A DNA stretch of 56,441 nt from Pirellula staleyi DSM 6068 (GTDB lineage: Bacteria > Planctomycetota > Planctomycetia > Pirellulales > Pirellulaceae): contig CAMDKL010000015.1 of assembly GCA_945900945.1 (NCBI GenBank), forward strand, positions 1-56,441, given 5' to 3'. Made by a program: the position numbers and the translations under genes. A model generated the notes under the pieces. That model did no database searches. It was not told where the DNA came from and saw nothing but the letters and a program-made list of their open reading frames with translations. Below, piece after piece: positions 33,643-42,661 of the stretch (its first letter is position 1; the number at the start of each line of letters is the position of its first letter).

Positions 33643-36600
33643 TCATGCTGGCTTGCTATTCACTTTCGTCGCGATTTTCGCAGCTTGTTCCCTCTTTACA
33701 AACCACATCAGGATTGGTGAAGCGATGAAAATCGAACTGTAGGTGCCGAAAACGATTCCGATAAAGAGACAGTACGCAAATCCGTGTATGCCTTCTCCCC
33801 CGTAAATGTACATGAGCAAAATTGCAAAGATCGTAGTCGAGGATGTTAGTAAAGTCCGGCTCAATGTTTGAGTCACACTCGCATTAATCATTTGATCTGT
33901 CAAGTTTTGACTTTTCCCCTTTACCTCGCGAATTCGGTCAAACACTACAATCGTGTCGTTGAGCGAGTAGCCGATAATCGTCAAAAAGCCCGCGATGGTA
34001 GTAAGCGATACCTTGAAGTCCTCGATCAGGAGGAATCCAAACGGTTGAAACAGCCAATGACTGACGGCAATAAAAGCCAGCGTGATCAAAACGTCATGGA
34101 AAATCGCTATTACGGCTGCAACACCATAAGCCAATCGCTGAAATCGGAACCAAATGTACCCCACAATAAATACCATGCTTAGTAGTAGACCAGCGACGGC
34201 CCTCTGTTGCATTTCGCCCGCAACACGAGACTCGATTTTGCTGACCGATTCCCAAACCGGTTGCGATCGCAACGTCTCCTTCATCTTTCCGACCACTGCA
34301 TTTGCAGCCGTCGGTTCCAATGGCAGCGTAACTTGCCAACCGGGATATCCAACCAAAGATTCCGGTGTCCAACCGGTTGCGTCCTTAGGTGTTTTTTCAA
34401 TTTGGGATGGGACCAGCGTTTTTTGAATCGACTGAGCCGCCGCAATAAGTGCTTCGGAGACTTGCAACGCATTCATTCTCGCTGTACCGCCTTTGCCACT
34501 TTTGAATTGGAGATCAAACGTTGTCTTAATGATGGGTTCATCCCCCGGCACGCTCTCAGGTGCGACTGTTTTAGTTGCTGAAGGAACTTGTCCTGCTGCT
34601 GGGTCCGCATTGACTTCGGCATCCGTTTTCACTTCGGCTTCGGTTTTGTCTTGAGCTTCGGTTTTGTCTTCGACCGCGGATTTCGCCTCTGACTTTGCCT
34701 CTGCAATCGGCTCTTGGAATGAAACCAACCGCACATGCCCCGTGGAAATCCATGCATCGGATTGTGGATTGGCCGTTTGCTCAACCAGCACGTCGTAGGT
34801 AACCAGGCCCGCTTCTGTGCTATCGGCAAATCCATTTACCAAACGGGACGTTACCTCCGTTGAATCCTTTATCGATACGTCCAACTTGTAAACGGTGTTC
34901 TTTTCATATCCCGACATTTCAACGTTGGTTAACGATGTCTGAATAGGAAGACCAAGGGAGTCTATCGCAAACGCCTTATTTGAAATCGCACGCACTTCAT
35001 CAACTGGCATTCCCTTGTCAAGGGTGAAAACAACCGATGTACCTCCATTAAAATCAATGTCCAAAATCTGTCGGCCCCGGATTCCAGTTAAAACGAGTCC
35101 ACCGATCATCAAGCTCATCGATACCGTGTAACAAACGAATCGATACTTCATGAAGTCAACGTCCTTAACGCCAAAAAGTGCTTTGCGACCCGTATTGACG
35201 TAGTCGGACATCCCAAGCGAAACGAATTTCCACTTTTCGGCGATTTCAAACAGCTTGTGTGTCACGAAAACCGCAGTGAATAAACTTATTACCAGGCCGA
35301 TGATCAGCGTGATCGCAAAACCCTTAATTTGTTCTGTTCCGACAAAGTAAAGGACGACTGCTGAAATCAATGTCGTCAAGTTCGAGTCAAAAATCGTGGT
35401 CCAGGCTCGATCAAATCCATTTCGAATTGCCATACGAGGCGTCGCCTTTTTCTCCGTTTCCTCGCGGATTCGCTCAAAGACGAGTACGTTGGCGTCAACG
35501 CTCATGCCTACAGACAAAACCAAACCAGCGATCCCGGAAAGAGTTAACGGCTGCTTGATGAGAATGATGCAAGCCATGATCATTCCGAGATTCAGCAACA
35601 AAGCGATAGTCGCGACTACGCCGGAGAAGCGATAATAGAGGAGAACGCACAGGATTGTCACCACCAACGACAATCCACTTGCATAGCCGGCTTTATTAAT
35701 TGCATCGAGCCCCATGCTGGCTCCGACCGAGTTTTCGCTAATTGGAGTTTTGCTCAGGGATCCAGGAAGGGCGCCAGCATTCAAAATATTAACGAGAAAG
35801 TCGACTTCTTTTTCACTGAATCTACCTTCGATGAGTCCCTGGCTACTAATGATTGAATTCAAATTAGGGGCTGACAAAATGCGGCCATCTAGCAAGATCG
35901 CCATTCGGCGATGAAAATCGCTTTGGGCAGTTGGCAAGTTCGCACCAGTTAGCTTCATGAGCTTGTCGCCACCGCCAACCGACATCGTGAAATTGACTTC
36001 ATAACCACCCGTTTTCGAAACTTCTTTCTTCGCACGCGTCAAGTCGCTGCCGTTCACCTCGACATAGGGCTTGCCCGCTCTCTCCGTCGCTAACAAGATG
36101 TCCGCATCGGTAATCCCCTGAGCTGAAAGCCATCTTTCAAAATCGTTCGATTTTCCTCCCGACGGTGGCGAAATGAGCCTACCGGTTTGGGAATTGCGAA
36201 TCAGGTCCCCGGATTGATAGCCGGTAACCTGGCGAACTCCTTCGACCTCAACTCCTCGTCCAAGCGTACGCCACATTCCAGCCACTCTTTCGGTGTTGGT
36301 CGTCTTGTCGAGCACGACAATGTCGCGCTTCAGACGTACATTCTGGTCAGTACTATTTGCTTGACTGACCGCTTGATCAATAATATTTTTGTGGTCATTG
36401 CCATTCGCAACGATGCGAAATTGCAAAATCCCAGAATCGGTAATTTGTCTCTTGATCTCCGCAAGTTCCGTTTCATCCACCCGGGGAATCACAATTTCGA
36501 TTTGGTCTTCGCCGATTGGGCGAATCAGGTATTCCTTTGTCCCCGATGGATTCAAACGGTTGGAAAGCGGAACCATGAAATCCTTTGAGACTACTTTGGT

Positions 36601-36960
36601 TCCCGTAGTCCCACCGCCTGAACGGTCGATCTCATAAATTAGATTTGTTCCACCAACGATTTCTGGGCCATATTTCAGTTTGAGCCCGAGATCAAAATAG
36701 GCCAAACCTAGGATGAGCGAGGTGGTAAGCACGGAAAGTATTATCCAATAAAATGCACTCGTATGCGTCGGCATTTTAAGCTTTTTGGACAGCAACTTGC
36801 TCAAAAGAAAGGGGATCAGAACAGCTCCTCCCATAATGCCGAGATTGAGCAACCCCGAGTACCAATCTACTTTCGTGACAGCCCCATCGCCTAGAGCTGG
36901 CCCGCCACCTGCCATCGAGGAGCCTTGTGCGATTATTTCCTGAAAGAAATTTCCAAACAT
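33643..36960 (-). CDS. secDF: Fused protein translocase subunit SecDF
   Basis: A 1105-residue fusion of SecD and SecF, the proton-driven partner of SecYEG. The SecD half has an N-terminal membrane helix, the periplasmic P1 region (ENSVGASMGLDAIN leads into the helices) and the motif LSGIAGLVLSVGMSVDANVLVFERIREE at about 480-505. The SecF half shows VKDVDFMKYRFVCY, DFNGGTSV (about 645) and the closing FLTIIGYSLNDTIVVFDRIRE (about 1005). An unusual acidic, Lys/Glu/Asp/Ala-rich insert (about 748-800, KTEA/KSEA repeats) interrupts the SecF periplasmic domain. yajC lies 77 bp upstream on the same strand. Confidence 0.95.
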   Translation of the reverse strand: MFGNFFQEIIAQGSSMAGGGPALGDGAVTKVDWYSGLLNLGIMGGAVLIPFLLSKLLSKKLKMPTHTSAFYWIILSVLTTSLILGLAYFDLGLKLKYGPEIVGGTNLIYEIDRSGGGTTGTKVVSKDFMVPLSNRLNPSGTKEYLIRPIGEDQIEIVIPRVDETELAEIKRQITDSGILQFRIVANGNDHKNIIDQAVSQANSTDQNVRLKRDIVVLDKTTNTERVAGMWRTLGRGVEVEGVRQVTGYQSGDLIRNSQTGRLISPPSGGKSNDFERWLSAQGITDADILLATERAGKPYVEVNGSDLTRAKKEVSKTGGYEVNFTMSVGGGDKLMKLTGANLPTAQSDFHRRMAILLDGRILSAPNLNSIISSQGLIEGRFSEKEVDFLVNILNAGALPGSLSKTPISENSVGASMGLDAINKAGYASGLSLVVTILCVLLYYRFSGVVATIALLLNLGMIMACIILIKQPLTLSGIAGLVLSVGMSVDANVLVFERIREETEKKATPRMAIRNGFDRAWTTIFDSNLTTLISAVVLYFVGTEQIKGFAITLIIGLVISLFTAVFVTHKLFEIAEKWKFVSLGMSDYVNTGRKALFGVKDVDFMKYRFVCYTVSMSLMIGGLVLTGIRGRQILDIDFNGGTSVVFTLDKGMPVDEVRAISNKAFAIDSLGLPIQTSLTNVEMSGYEKNTVYKLDVSIKDSTEVTSRLVNGFADSTEAGLVTYDVLVEQTANPQSDAWISTGHVRLVSFQEPIAEAKSEAKSAVEDKTEAQDKTEAEVKTDAEVNADPAAGQVPSATKTVAPESVPGDEPIIKTTFDLQFKSGKGGTARMNALQVSEALIAAAQSIQKTLVPSQIEKTPKDATGWTPESLVGYPGWQVTLPLEPTAANAVVGKMKETLRSQPVWESVSKIESRVAGEMQQRAVAGLLLSMVFIVGYIWFRFQRLAYGVAAVIAIFHDVLITLAFIAVSHWLFQPFGFLLIEDFKVSLTTIAGFLTIIGYSLNDTIVVFDRIREVKGKSQNLTDQMINASVTQTLSRTLLTSSTTIFAILLMYIYGGEGIHGFAYCLFIGIVFGTYSSIFIASPILMWFVKREQAAKIATKVNSKPA

Positions 36961-37037
36961 CTTCTAGTTAGTCCGTGCGTTGGATTCAGTGAAGCTTTTG
37001 GCTTCGCTATCAAGGGTAGTTTTGAGGGTAATTGTGA

Positions 37038-37538
37038 TCAACTGGCAACCGACCGAATCGAGTCTCGATCAATCGTCAGTTTTGCATTTGAGTTTTCGTC
37101 GACGCGCAGCGTTACCGTGCCCGCGTCCGCGTTGATGTTGGACACAATGCCGTGAATTCCGGCCGATGTCACAACCCGATCGTTCTTCTTTAAATTGTTC
37201 AAGCGATCCAACTGCAACTTCTTTTCCTGCCGTGCACCCCGAGGTTGCACAAACATGAGGTAAATATAGAGACATACAACCAGAACCAAAAAGTAGTTGA
37301 GCGGGCTCGAAAAAAAATCCTCAAGCAAGCTTGTATTCTTCTTAGAAGCTATTGAATTAGTTGATTTTGCTTCGCCCGAGGTCTCGACGACGTCAGACGA
37401 AGCGTTCTTTTCCGGATCAATTGCCTCCATTAACGGGATGATCGCTGGTCCACCCTCCGTCTCCTGCGTAAACGTCCACAATGTTGTAAAGCACAACTGA
37501 GACGCCAATATTAAAGAAACGACTGAAAATTCGCCCAT
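37038..37538 (-). CDS. yajC: Sec translocase accessory protein YajC
   Basis: A 166-residue YajC with one membrane helix (about 78-96, NYFLVLVVCLYIYLMFVQP) followed by the family core, including QPRGARQEKKLQ, LKKNDRVVTSAGIHGIV and the beta-strand TVTLRVDENSNAKLTIDRDSI. It is longer than the ~110-residue E. coli protein because of an N-terminal extension with a further hydrophobic start (VVSLILASQLCFTTLW) and a Ser/Thr-rich stretch. Position just before secDF matches the common yajC-secD-secF order. Confidence 0.93.
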   Translation of the reverse strand: MGEFSVVSLILASQLCFTTLWTFTQETEGGPAIIPLMEAIDPEKNASSDVVETSGEAKSTNSIASKKNTSLLEDFFSSPLNYFLVLVVCLYIYLMFVQPRGARQEKKLQLDRLNNLKKNDRVVTSAGIHGIVSNINADAGTVTLRVDENSNAKLTIDRDSIRSVAS

Positions 37539-37792
37539 TCGGGAATTCCGAAATCCTTGCGCAACGGTAATTGTGGTTCACTACGGAAAACCAAGCAGTG
37601 TACGTGCATGCAAAAATCGTCACAAGTCCAGACTTTCCGAGACGCAGCGTTTGCCAGTCCCATTCCCAGGCCTCAAGTCGAAAAAAGACGTAAATACTCG
37701 CTGGGCTGTTAAAAAACTGGGTTTGTTGCTATTCATTAAAAGAGCTATCGCAACTTTTGTTCCGTTAGACACCCCAGGACTTTGCCGTCAAA

Positions 37793-39661
37793 ATGCGATC
37801 AATAATTTATTCGCCCCTTCGATTTCAACTAATCTTTATCTGCGTCTTCATTTTGACTGCGGCGATGGCTTCCGTCGCAAATGACAAACCAACTCCAGCT
37901 GAGACGACGGAAATGGAAGGCAGGCTATTGGCCGATATCAAATACCTGTCTTCCGATGAATTGCAAGGTCGGGCGGCTGAAACACCCGGCCTGAAAATGG
38001 CCGCCGAGTTCATCGCGAACCGCTGGCAAGAGCTTGGCCTGAATACAGAACTATTCAACGGTAAACCGTTCCAGGAATTCACGTTGCCTGGTGGCTCCCT
38101 GCTTGCCGAACCTGAAAGCACTAAACTGACCATCGTCAAGCCATCAAGCGAAAGGTTGGAACTAGTATTGGCCAAGCAATTTCAACCCCAATCGCTTGGA
38201 AAGAATGGTGATTTTGAGGGCGATTTCGTGTTTGCAGGTTATGGAATCTCGGCGGACGAAGAAGACCTCAAATACGATGACTTTGCCGGCTTAGACGTCA
38301 AGGGCAAGGTCGTCATCGTACTTCGAAAAGAACCACAGATGAACGACCCCCAAAGTCCGTTCGATGGCACCAGCCCAAGTCAATTCGCGTTGTTTACTGC
38401 CAAACAATCGAACGCAGCCAAACATGGTGTTGCAGCTTTGATTTTAGTAAACGATCTAAATTCCGATAAAGCGAGTCCGGATTCTGTTCTTCCCGTTTCG
38501 GGATCGGGAACCGCACTCTCCAAGGAGCAGGTCCCCACCTTTTTTGTCCGACGAAGCGATGTCGAGTCCTGGCTAAAAGAATCAGGTAAGTCGTTAATCG
38601 AAATCGAATCCCAAATTGACGAAGATCTCAAGCCACGATCTTTCGTGATGACAGGTTGGAAAGCTGAGGGGAGCGTCGAACTGAAAAAGCTACCCTCGAT
38701 GAATGTGGTTGGCGTACTGCCTGGCCAAGGAGCATTGGCAAACGAAACCATTATTCTAGGTGCACACTTTGATCATGTCGGTATGGGGGGTATGGGATCT
38801 TTGGCACCAGGAACGATCGCGGTTCACAATGGAGCGGACGACAACGCATCGGGTACCGTTTGTTTGCTGGAAGCCGCACGGCAACTCAGTCTCTTGGCCC
38901 GGAAATCTGGCCCAGATGTACCGAGACGTACCCTTGTTTTCATTGCTTTCTCGGGCGAAGAACGCGGGCTTCTGGGGAGCGATTATTACGTTAAACATCC
39001 GCGTTTCGAGCTGGAGAACACCGTCGCCATGCTCAATATGGACATGGTAGGTCGGCTCACCAATAATCAACTGACTGTCTACGGGACAGGATCTGCCACC
39101 GAATTCGATGAGATCATCACAAAAGCCAACGATTTACTAGCGTTCTCAATTCAGCGACAACCCGAAGGTATGGGCCCCAGCGACCACCAATCGTTCTTTC
39201 AAAAGAACATCCCTGTTTTGCATTTCTTTACTGGATTGCATGACGACTACCACCGCCCAAGCGACGATTTCGACAAAATCAATATTGGCGGAATCGAACG
39301 CATCACCGACTTGGTAACTGGGATTGCAAATCGACTGACGACCGACGCAACCAAACTCACCTTTGTCAAAGTCAAGGGACGAGCCAATCCCCAAGCGAAC
39401 GTTCCTCGTCGAACCCAACTGGGCGCTCGCTTGAAATTGAATGTTCCCGGCGTTGTCGTTGAAAGAGTGCTATCACGTGGGATCGCCGTTAACGCAGGCA
39501 TTCAGCCCGAGGACAAAATCCTGAAAATAAACGAGCAGGAGACAACAAGCCGTGCAGAACTCGATCGGATCCTGCAAAAATTAAAAAAGGGCGATGTCGC
39601 AGCAATCCTAGTCGAACGCGGTGCGGAAAAAATTGAACTGAAAGTCCAGCTTACCGAATAG
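37793..39661 (+). CDS. Secreted M28-family aminopeptidase with PA and PDZ domains
   Basis: A 622-residue exported zinc peptidase. Signal peptide at about 8-28 (FQLIFICVFILTAAMAS). A PA-type insert covers about 130-270. The M28 catalytic part (about 300-510) has all expected ligands: HFDHVGMG, GADDNASGT, SGEERGLLGS, NMDMVGR and YHRPSDD. A C-terminal PDZ domain (about 535-620, VPGVVVERVLSRG, AGIQPEDKILKINEQ) probably binds peptide ends. It would cleave N-terminal residues from periplasmic or external peptides. It precedes the envelope gene block on the same strand by about 175 bp. Confidence 0.92.
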   Translation: MRSIIYSPLRFQLIFICVFILTAAMASVANDKPTPAETTEMEGRLLADIKYLSSDELQGRAAETPGLKMAAEFIANRWQELGLNTELFNGKPFQEFTLPGGSLLAEPESTKLTIVKPSSERLELVLAKQFQPQSLGKNGDFEGDFVFAGYGISADEEDLKYDDFAGLDVKGKVVIVLRKEPQMNDPQSPFDGTSPSQFALFTAKQSNAAKHGVAALILVNDLNSDKASPDSVLPVSGSGTALSKEQVPTFFVRRSDVESWLKESGKSLIEIESQIDEDLKPRSFVMTGWKAEGSVELKKLPSMNVVGVLPGQGALANETIILGAHFDHVGMGGMGSLAPGTIAVHNGADDNASGTVCLLEAARQLSLLARKSGPDVPRRTLVFIAFSGEERGLLGSDYYVKHPRFELENTVAMLNMDMVGRLTNNQLTVYGTGSATEFDEIITKANDLLAFSIQRQPEGMGPSDHQSFFQKNIPVLHFFTGLHDDYHRPSDDFDKINIGGIERITDLVTGIANRLTTDATKLTFVKVKGRANPQANVPRRTQLGARLKLNVPGVVVERVLSRGIAVNAGIQPEDKILKINEQETTSRAELDRILQKLKKGDVAAILVERGAEKIELKVQLTE

Positions 39662-39836
39662 AACTGCCAGATCGCTATTTACGCGGAATTCCTGAATTGT
39701 CAGAATCTTGCATGAATCAGTGTGGCGACTTACCAAGTCGGCATTACTCACGTGGAAAACGATGGAGTGTTTTTCACACAAGCCGTTGAGATCCTACTCA
39801 ACCGCCCACAAATCACCTTGCAAGGAGTGCTGACAC

Positions 39837-40553
39837 GTGCATTTTCGAATTTCAATTGCGTCCATCGCTCTCATGGGCTTATTCGCCGCACCATCCGTTT
39901 TCGGCCAAGCCCCTGCCGGCTCTGCCGCTCAACCCGTAGCGGCGGGTCCCCAAAAAAATCCTACCAGCATCGCCTTGGTCGATGTCGGATACATTCTGAA
40001 AAACCATCCCAACATGAATGCCAAAATGGAAGGGATCAAGGCTGAAATGACCCAGGCTCAAGAAGACATCGAAAGCCGCCGCAAGACCTTGCTCGCCGAC
40101 CAAGAGATGATCGGCAAGACATTCGAGGCAGACACTCCTCAGTTCAAACAAAAACAAGAAAGCCTCATCAGCCAAGAGAGCAAGCTAAGAGTCGATTTCA
40201 TGGGCAAGGAAAAGGAGTTCGCCGAAAAGCAAGCGAACGTCATTTTCAAATCCTATCAATCGATCAATACGGCGATTGCCCTTGTCGCTACCCACTATCA
40301 ATACGATGTAGTCCTTCGTTATAGCCGCGAGCAAAACGAAATGGATCCTAAAAAGCCACAGACGGTCAACTTCGGCATTCAACGCGATGTCCTGTTTCAC
40401 AATCCTGGTATTGACGTAACGGAAATGGTTCTAGCGGTCCTCAATCGGGATGAGCCCAAGGCGACAGCTCCTGCTGTAACTCCAGTGGCTGGCGGTGCCC
40501 CTCGCTCTGCTACAGGTACAAACTCGCCAGCAAATCCTCGCGCACAACGATAG
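39837..40553 (+). CDS. Skp/OmpH-like periplasmic chaperone
   Basis: A 238-residue protein, with a GTG start at 39837 preceded by AAGGAG. The signal peptide (SIASIALMGLFAAPSVFG) is followed by a linker and the OmpH pattern: IALVDVGYILKNHP, then a long charged helical hairpin (about 60-150) and a closing strand VVLRYSREQNE. Skp proteins are trimers that hold outer-membrane proteins in the periplasm. The C-terminal ~40 residues are Pro/Ala/Gly-rich and extra compared with Skp. Its place before lpxC and lpxA mirrors the skp-lpx linkage of other diderm bacteria. Confidence 0.88.
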   Translation: MHFRISIASIALMGLFAAPSVFGQAPAGSAAQPVAAGPQKNPTSIALVDVGYILKNHPNMNAKMEGIKAEMTQAQEDIESRRKTLLADQEMIGKTFEADTPQFKQKQESLISQESKLRVDFMGKEKEFAEKQANVIFKSYQSINTAIALVATHYQYDVVLRYSREQNEMDPKKPQTVNFGIQRDVLFHNPGIDVTEMVLAVLNRDEPKATAPAVTPVAGGAPRSATGTNSPANPRAQR

Positions 40554-40593
40554 ACCCAGTACATTATCAACATCTAGAATTGGAATGTTGACT

Positions 40594-40632
40594 TTGCGAC
40601 TTCTCGAACCGGTGGGCGCTAGCCCCGGGCCT
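40594..40632 (-). repeat. REP-like dispersed repeat, copy 6 (inverted)
   Basis: Minus-orientation copy between skp and lpxC, with TTGCGACTTCTCGAACC as the tail complement and the GGTGGGCGCTAGCCCCGGG stem-loop intact. Confidence 0.8.
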
Positions 40633-40664
40633 GAATTCACTCGCCATTAGCAATAACCTCAATT

Positions 40665-40687
40665 CCTCACTTCCGCCGGAAGTGAGG
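40665..40687. promoter_or_regulatory. Perfect hairpin between the Skp-like gene and lpxC
   Basis: CCTCACTTCC pairs with GGAAGTGAGG around a 3-base GCC loop, about 67 bp before the lpxC start codon. There is no U-run. It may be an RNA stability element or part of the lpxC leader. Confidence 0.4.
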
Positions 40688-40753
40688 CTGGGTTCAAGAC
40701 GAACCCATACTGTACACCATTCCACGGACACGAAACGGATTTCGGCGTCACGC

Positions 40754-41635
40754 ATGCAACAAATTCGATTCCAACAAACCATACAGCACATGGCGCATGT
40801 GAGCGGTCGCGGCTATTGGTCCGGCCGACCGATCACTTTGACCTTCCTGCCCGGTAAGCCCAACGCTGGAATCGTTTTCCGTAGAGTGGATCTACCTGGC
40901 CGCCCCGAGATTCAATCCATCGCATCTAACCGTCGCGATACCAGTCTCAGAACAACTCTCGTCGGTAATTCCTGTCACGTCGAAATGGTGGAGCATGTTG
41001 CTGCCGCTCTTTACGCAATGGATGTTGACAATTGCGTTATCGAATGCGACGCACCGGAAATGCCGGGTATGGATGGCAGCGCACTCGCGTTCGCAGTTGC
41101 CTTGGAACGATCGGGCCTTCGAAAGCAACCTGCCACATCCTGTGAAGTCGAATTTGCGATCCCTTTGCGAGTGGGAAATAACGACCAATGGATCCTGGCG
41201 ATCCCCTCTTGCGATCCCGGCCTCACGCTCCAATACCAACTGGACTACGGCCCTGACAGTTCGATCCCAGCATCCACATACACGTATAAACTCGAACGCG
41301 ATTCGTTCGCTCAGAAAATCGCTCCGGCTCGAACTTTCTTGACCGAAAGCGAAGCGCGTGGACTCCAGTCACAAGGGGTTGCATCGCATGTGACCTATCG
41401 CGACTTGGTCGTCTTTGGTCCAAACGGACCCATCGACAATTCACCAAGATTTGAAGACGAATGCTCACGCCACAAACTGCTCGATCTCATCGGAGATTTG
41501 TCGCTTTGCGGTTTGCGAGTTCAAGGAAAGATCATTGCACATCGAAGCGGGCACATCCTCAATGGAACCCTCGCAGAAGCGTTTTCTAAGCTAAAGGACT
41601 CGGAGTTGCCAAACCGCAACAGGCGTGCAGCATGA
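40754..41635 (+). CDS. lpxC: UDP-3-O-acyl-N-acetylglucosamine deacetylase LpxC
   Basis: Zinc deacetylase that commits precursors to lipid A. The ATG at 40754 is chosen because MQQIRFQQTIQHMAHVSGRGY is the usual LpxC start; the open frame reaches back to 40682, but those residues overlap the hairpin at 40665-40687. The ligands are visible in HVEMVEHVAAALYAMDVDN (His) and CSRHKLLDLIGDL (His, Asp), and APARTFLTESEA is the substrate loop. Length is 293, the unfused form without FabZ. A Skp-like gene precedes and lpxA follows after 52 bp. Confidence 0.94.
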   Translation: MQQIRFQQTIQHMAHVSGRGYWSGRPITLTFLPGKPNAGIVFRRVDLPGRPEIQSIASNRRDTSLRTTLVGNSCHVEMVEHVAAALYAMDVDNCVIECDAPEMPGMDGSALAFAVALERSGLRKQPATSCEVEFAIPLRVGNNDQWILAIPSCDPGLTLQYQLDYGPDSSIPASTYTYKLERDSFAQKIAPARTFLTESEARGLQSQGVASHVTYRDLVVFGPNGPIDNSPRFEDECSRHKLLDLIGDLSLCGLRVQGKIIAHRSGHILNGTLAEAFSKLKDSELPNRNRRAA

Positions 41636-41687
41636 TCCCATTCATCACAGACCACCTAAACAATCAGACACGTTCGGGAACCTTTAC

Positions 41688-42503
41688 ATGCCAACAATAA
41701 TCGCCCATACCGCAGTGGTCGATCCTCGCGCCGAACTCGATGACGATGTTCGTATCGGTCATCATTGCGTCATTGGTGCAAACGTCAAAGTTGGCCGCGG
41801 TACGCGTTTGGAAAACAGCGTCACCCTGACCGGTCACACCATTATTGGCAGAGACAACCGCTTTTTCCCTGGCTGCGTTATCGGCGGTGAACCTCAAGAC
41901 CTCTCGTATCAAGGATCACCAACACAAGTTGTAATAGGTGATTCAAACGTCTTTCGAGAATGCGTGACCGTCAATCGAGGCACTGAAAAGGATGAAGGCA
42001 TCACGTCGATCGGTAGTGACTGCTACTTCATGGCCAATTCGCACGTTGCTCATGATTGCCTTGTCGAGGATAGAGTCATTATGGCCAATACCGTCATGCT
42101 TGGCGGGCATGTTCGTGTTGAACATGATGCAACTTTGAGCGGTGGTGTTGCCGTACACCACTTTGCATCAATCGGTTGCTATAGTTTTGTAAGCGGACTA
42201 TCTCGCGTTCTCCAGGATATTCCGCCGTTCATGTTAGCCGAAGGATTTCCAGCTAGACCGCGCTGCGTAAACGTCGTTGCTCTCAAGCGAAAGAATTTTT
42301 CTGTGGCCGCCATCCGAACGATCGGCGAAGCTCACAAACTGCTCTACCGTTCTAAAGTAGGCGTGAAGCACGCACGAGAGATACTGCTGGTCAACGGAGC
42401 ACTAACCCCTGAACTGGAAATGCTCTTTGCATTTATCGACGATTCGCAATTAGGACGGCACGGTCGAGGACGCGATCGCCGCTCCGCCTCCGCTGCCGCA
42501 TAA
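41688..42503 (+). CDS. lpxA: UDP-N-acetylglucosamine acyltransferase LpxA
   Basis: Transfers the first acyl chain to UDP-GlcNAc (or a diamino analogue). The start at 41688 gives the usual short N-terminus PTIIAHTAVVDPRAELDDDV. The hexapeptide-repeat beta-helix runs to about residue 190, with LpxA-specific phrases GGEPQDLSYQG, TVNRGTEKDEGIT, and the catalytic histidine in SHVAHDC. The C-terminal helices follow (KRKNFSVAAIRTIGEAHKLLYRS). 271 residues in total. The next gene is a Gfo/Idh/MocA oxidoreductase, which in some bacteria supplies a diamino sugar to LpxA. Confidence 0.94.
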   Translation: MPTIIAHTAVVDPRAELDDDVRIGHHCVIGANVKVGRGTRLENSVTLTGHTIIGRDNRFFPGCVIGGEPQDLSYQGSPTQVVIGDSNVFRECVTVNRGTEKDEGITSIGSDCYFMANSHVAHDCLVEDRVIMANTVMLGGHVRVEHDATLSGGVAVHHFASIGCYSFVSGLSRVLQDIPPFMLAEGFPARPRCVNVVALKRKNFSVAAIRTIGEAHKLLYRSKVGVKHAREILLVNGALTPELEMLFAFIDDSQLGRHGRGRDRRSASAAA

Positions 42504-42556
42504 ACCAACCGTTCTAAGTGAACCAACAGCACTAGCCACTTGGCACTCACTTTTGG

Positions 42557-42594
42557 ATTTTGTTTCGTGAACCGGCGGGCGCTAGCCCCGGGCC
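42557..42594 (-). repeat. REP-like dispersed repeat, copy 7 (inverted)
   Basis: Minus-orientation copy between lpxA and the oxidoreductase gene. The stem is intact, the bulge changed to CG and the tail partly scrambled. A small palindrome (GGCGGCTACGCCGC) follows at about 42600. Confidence 0.75.
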
Positions 42595-42661
42595 TAAATC
42601 GGCGGCTACGCCGCTTGAGTCCTGCTACTAGATACAGTCAAACTAACGACAAATCCAGATC

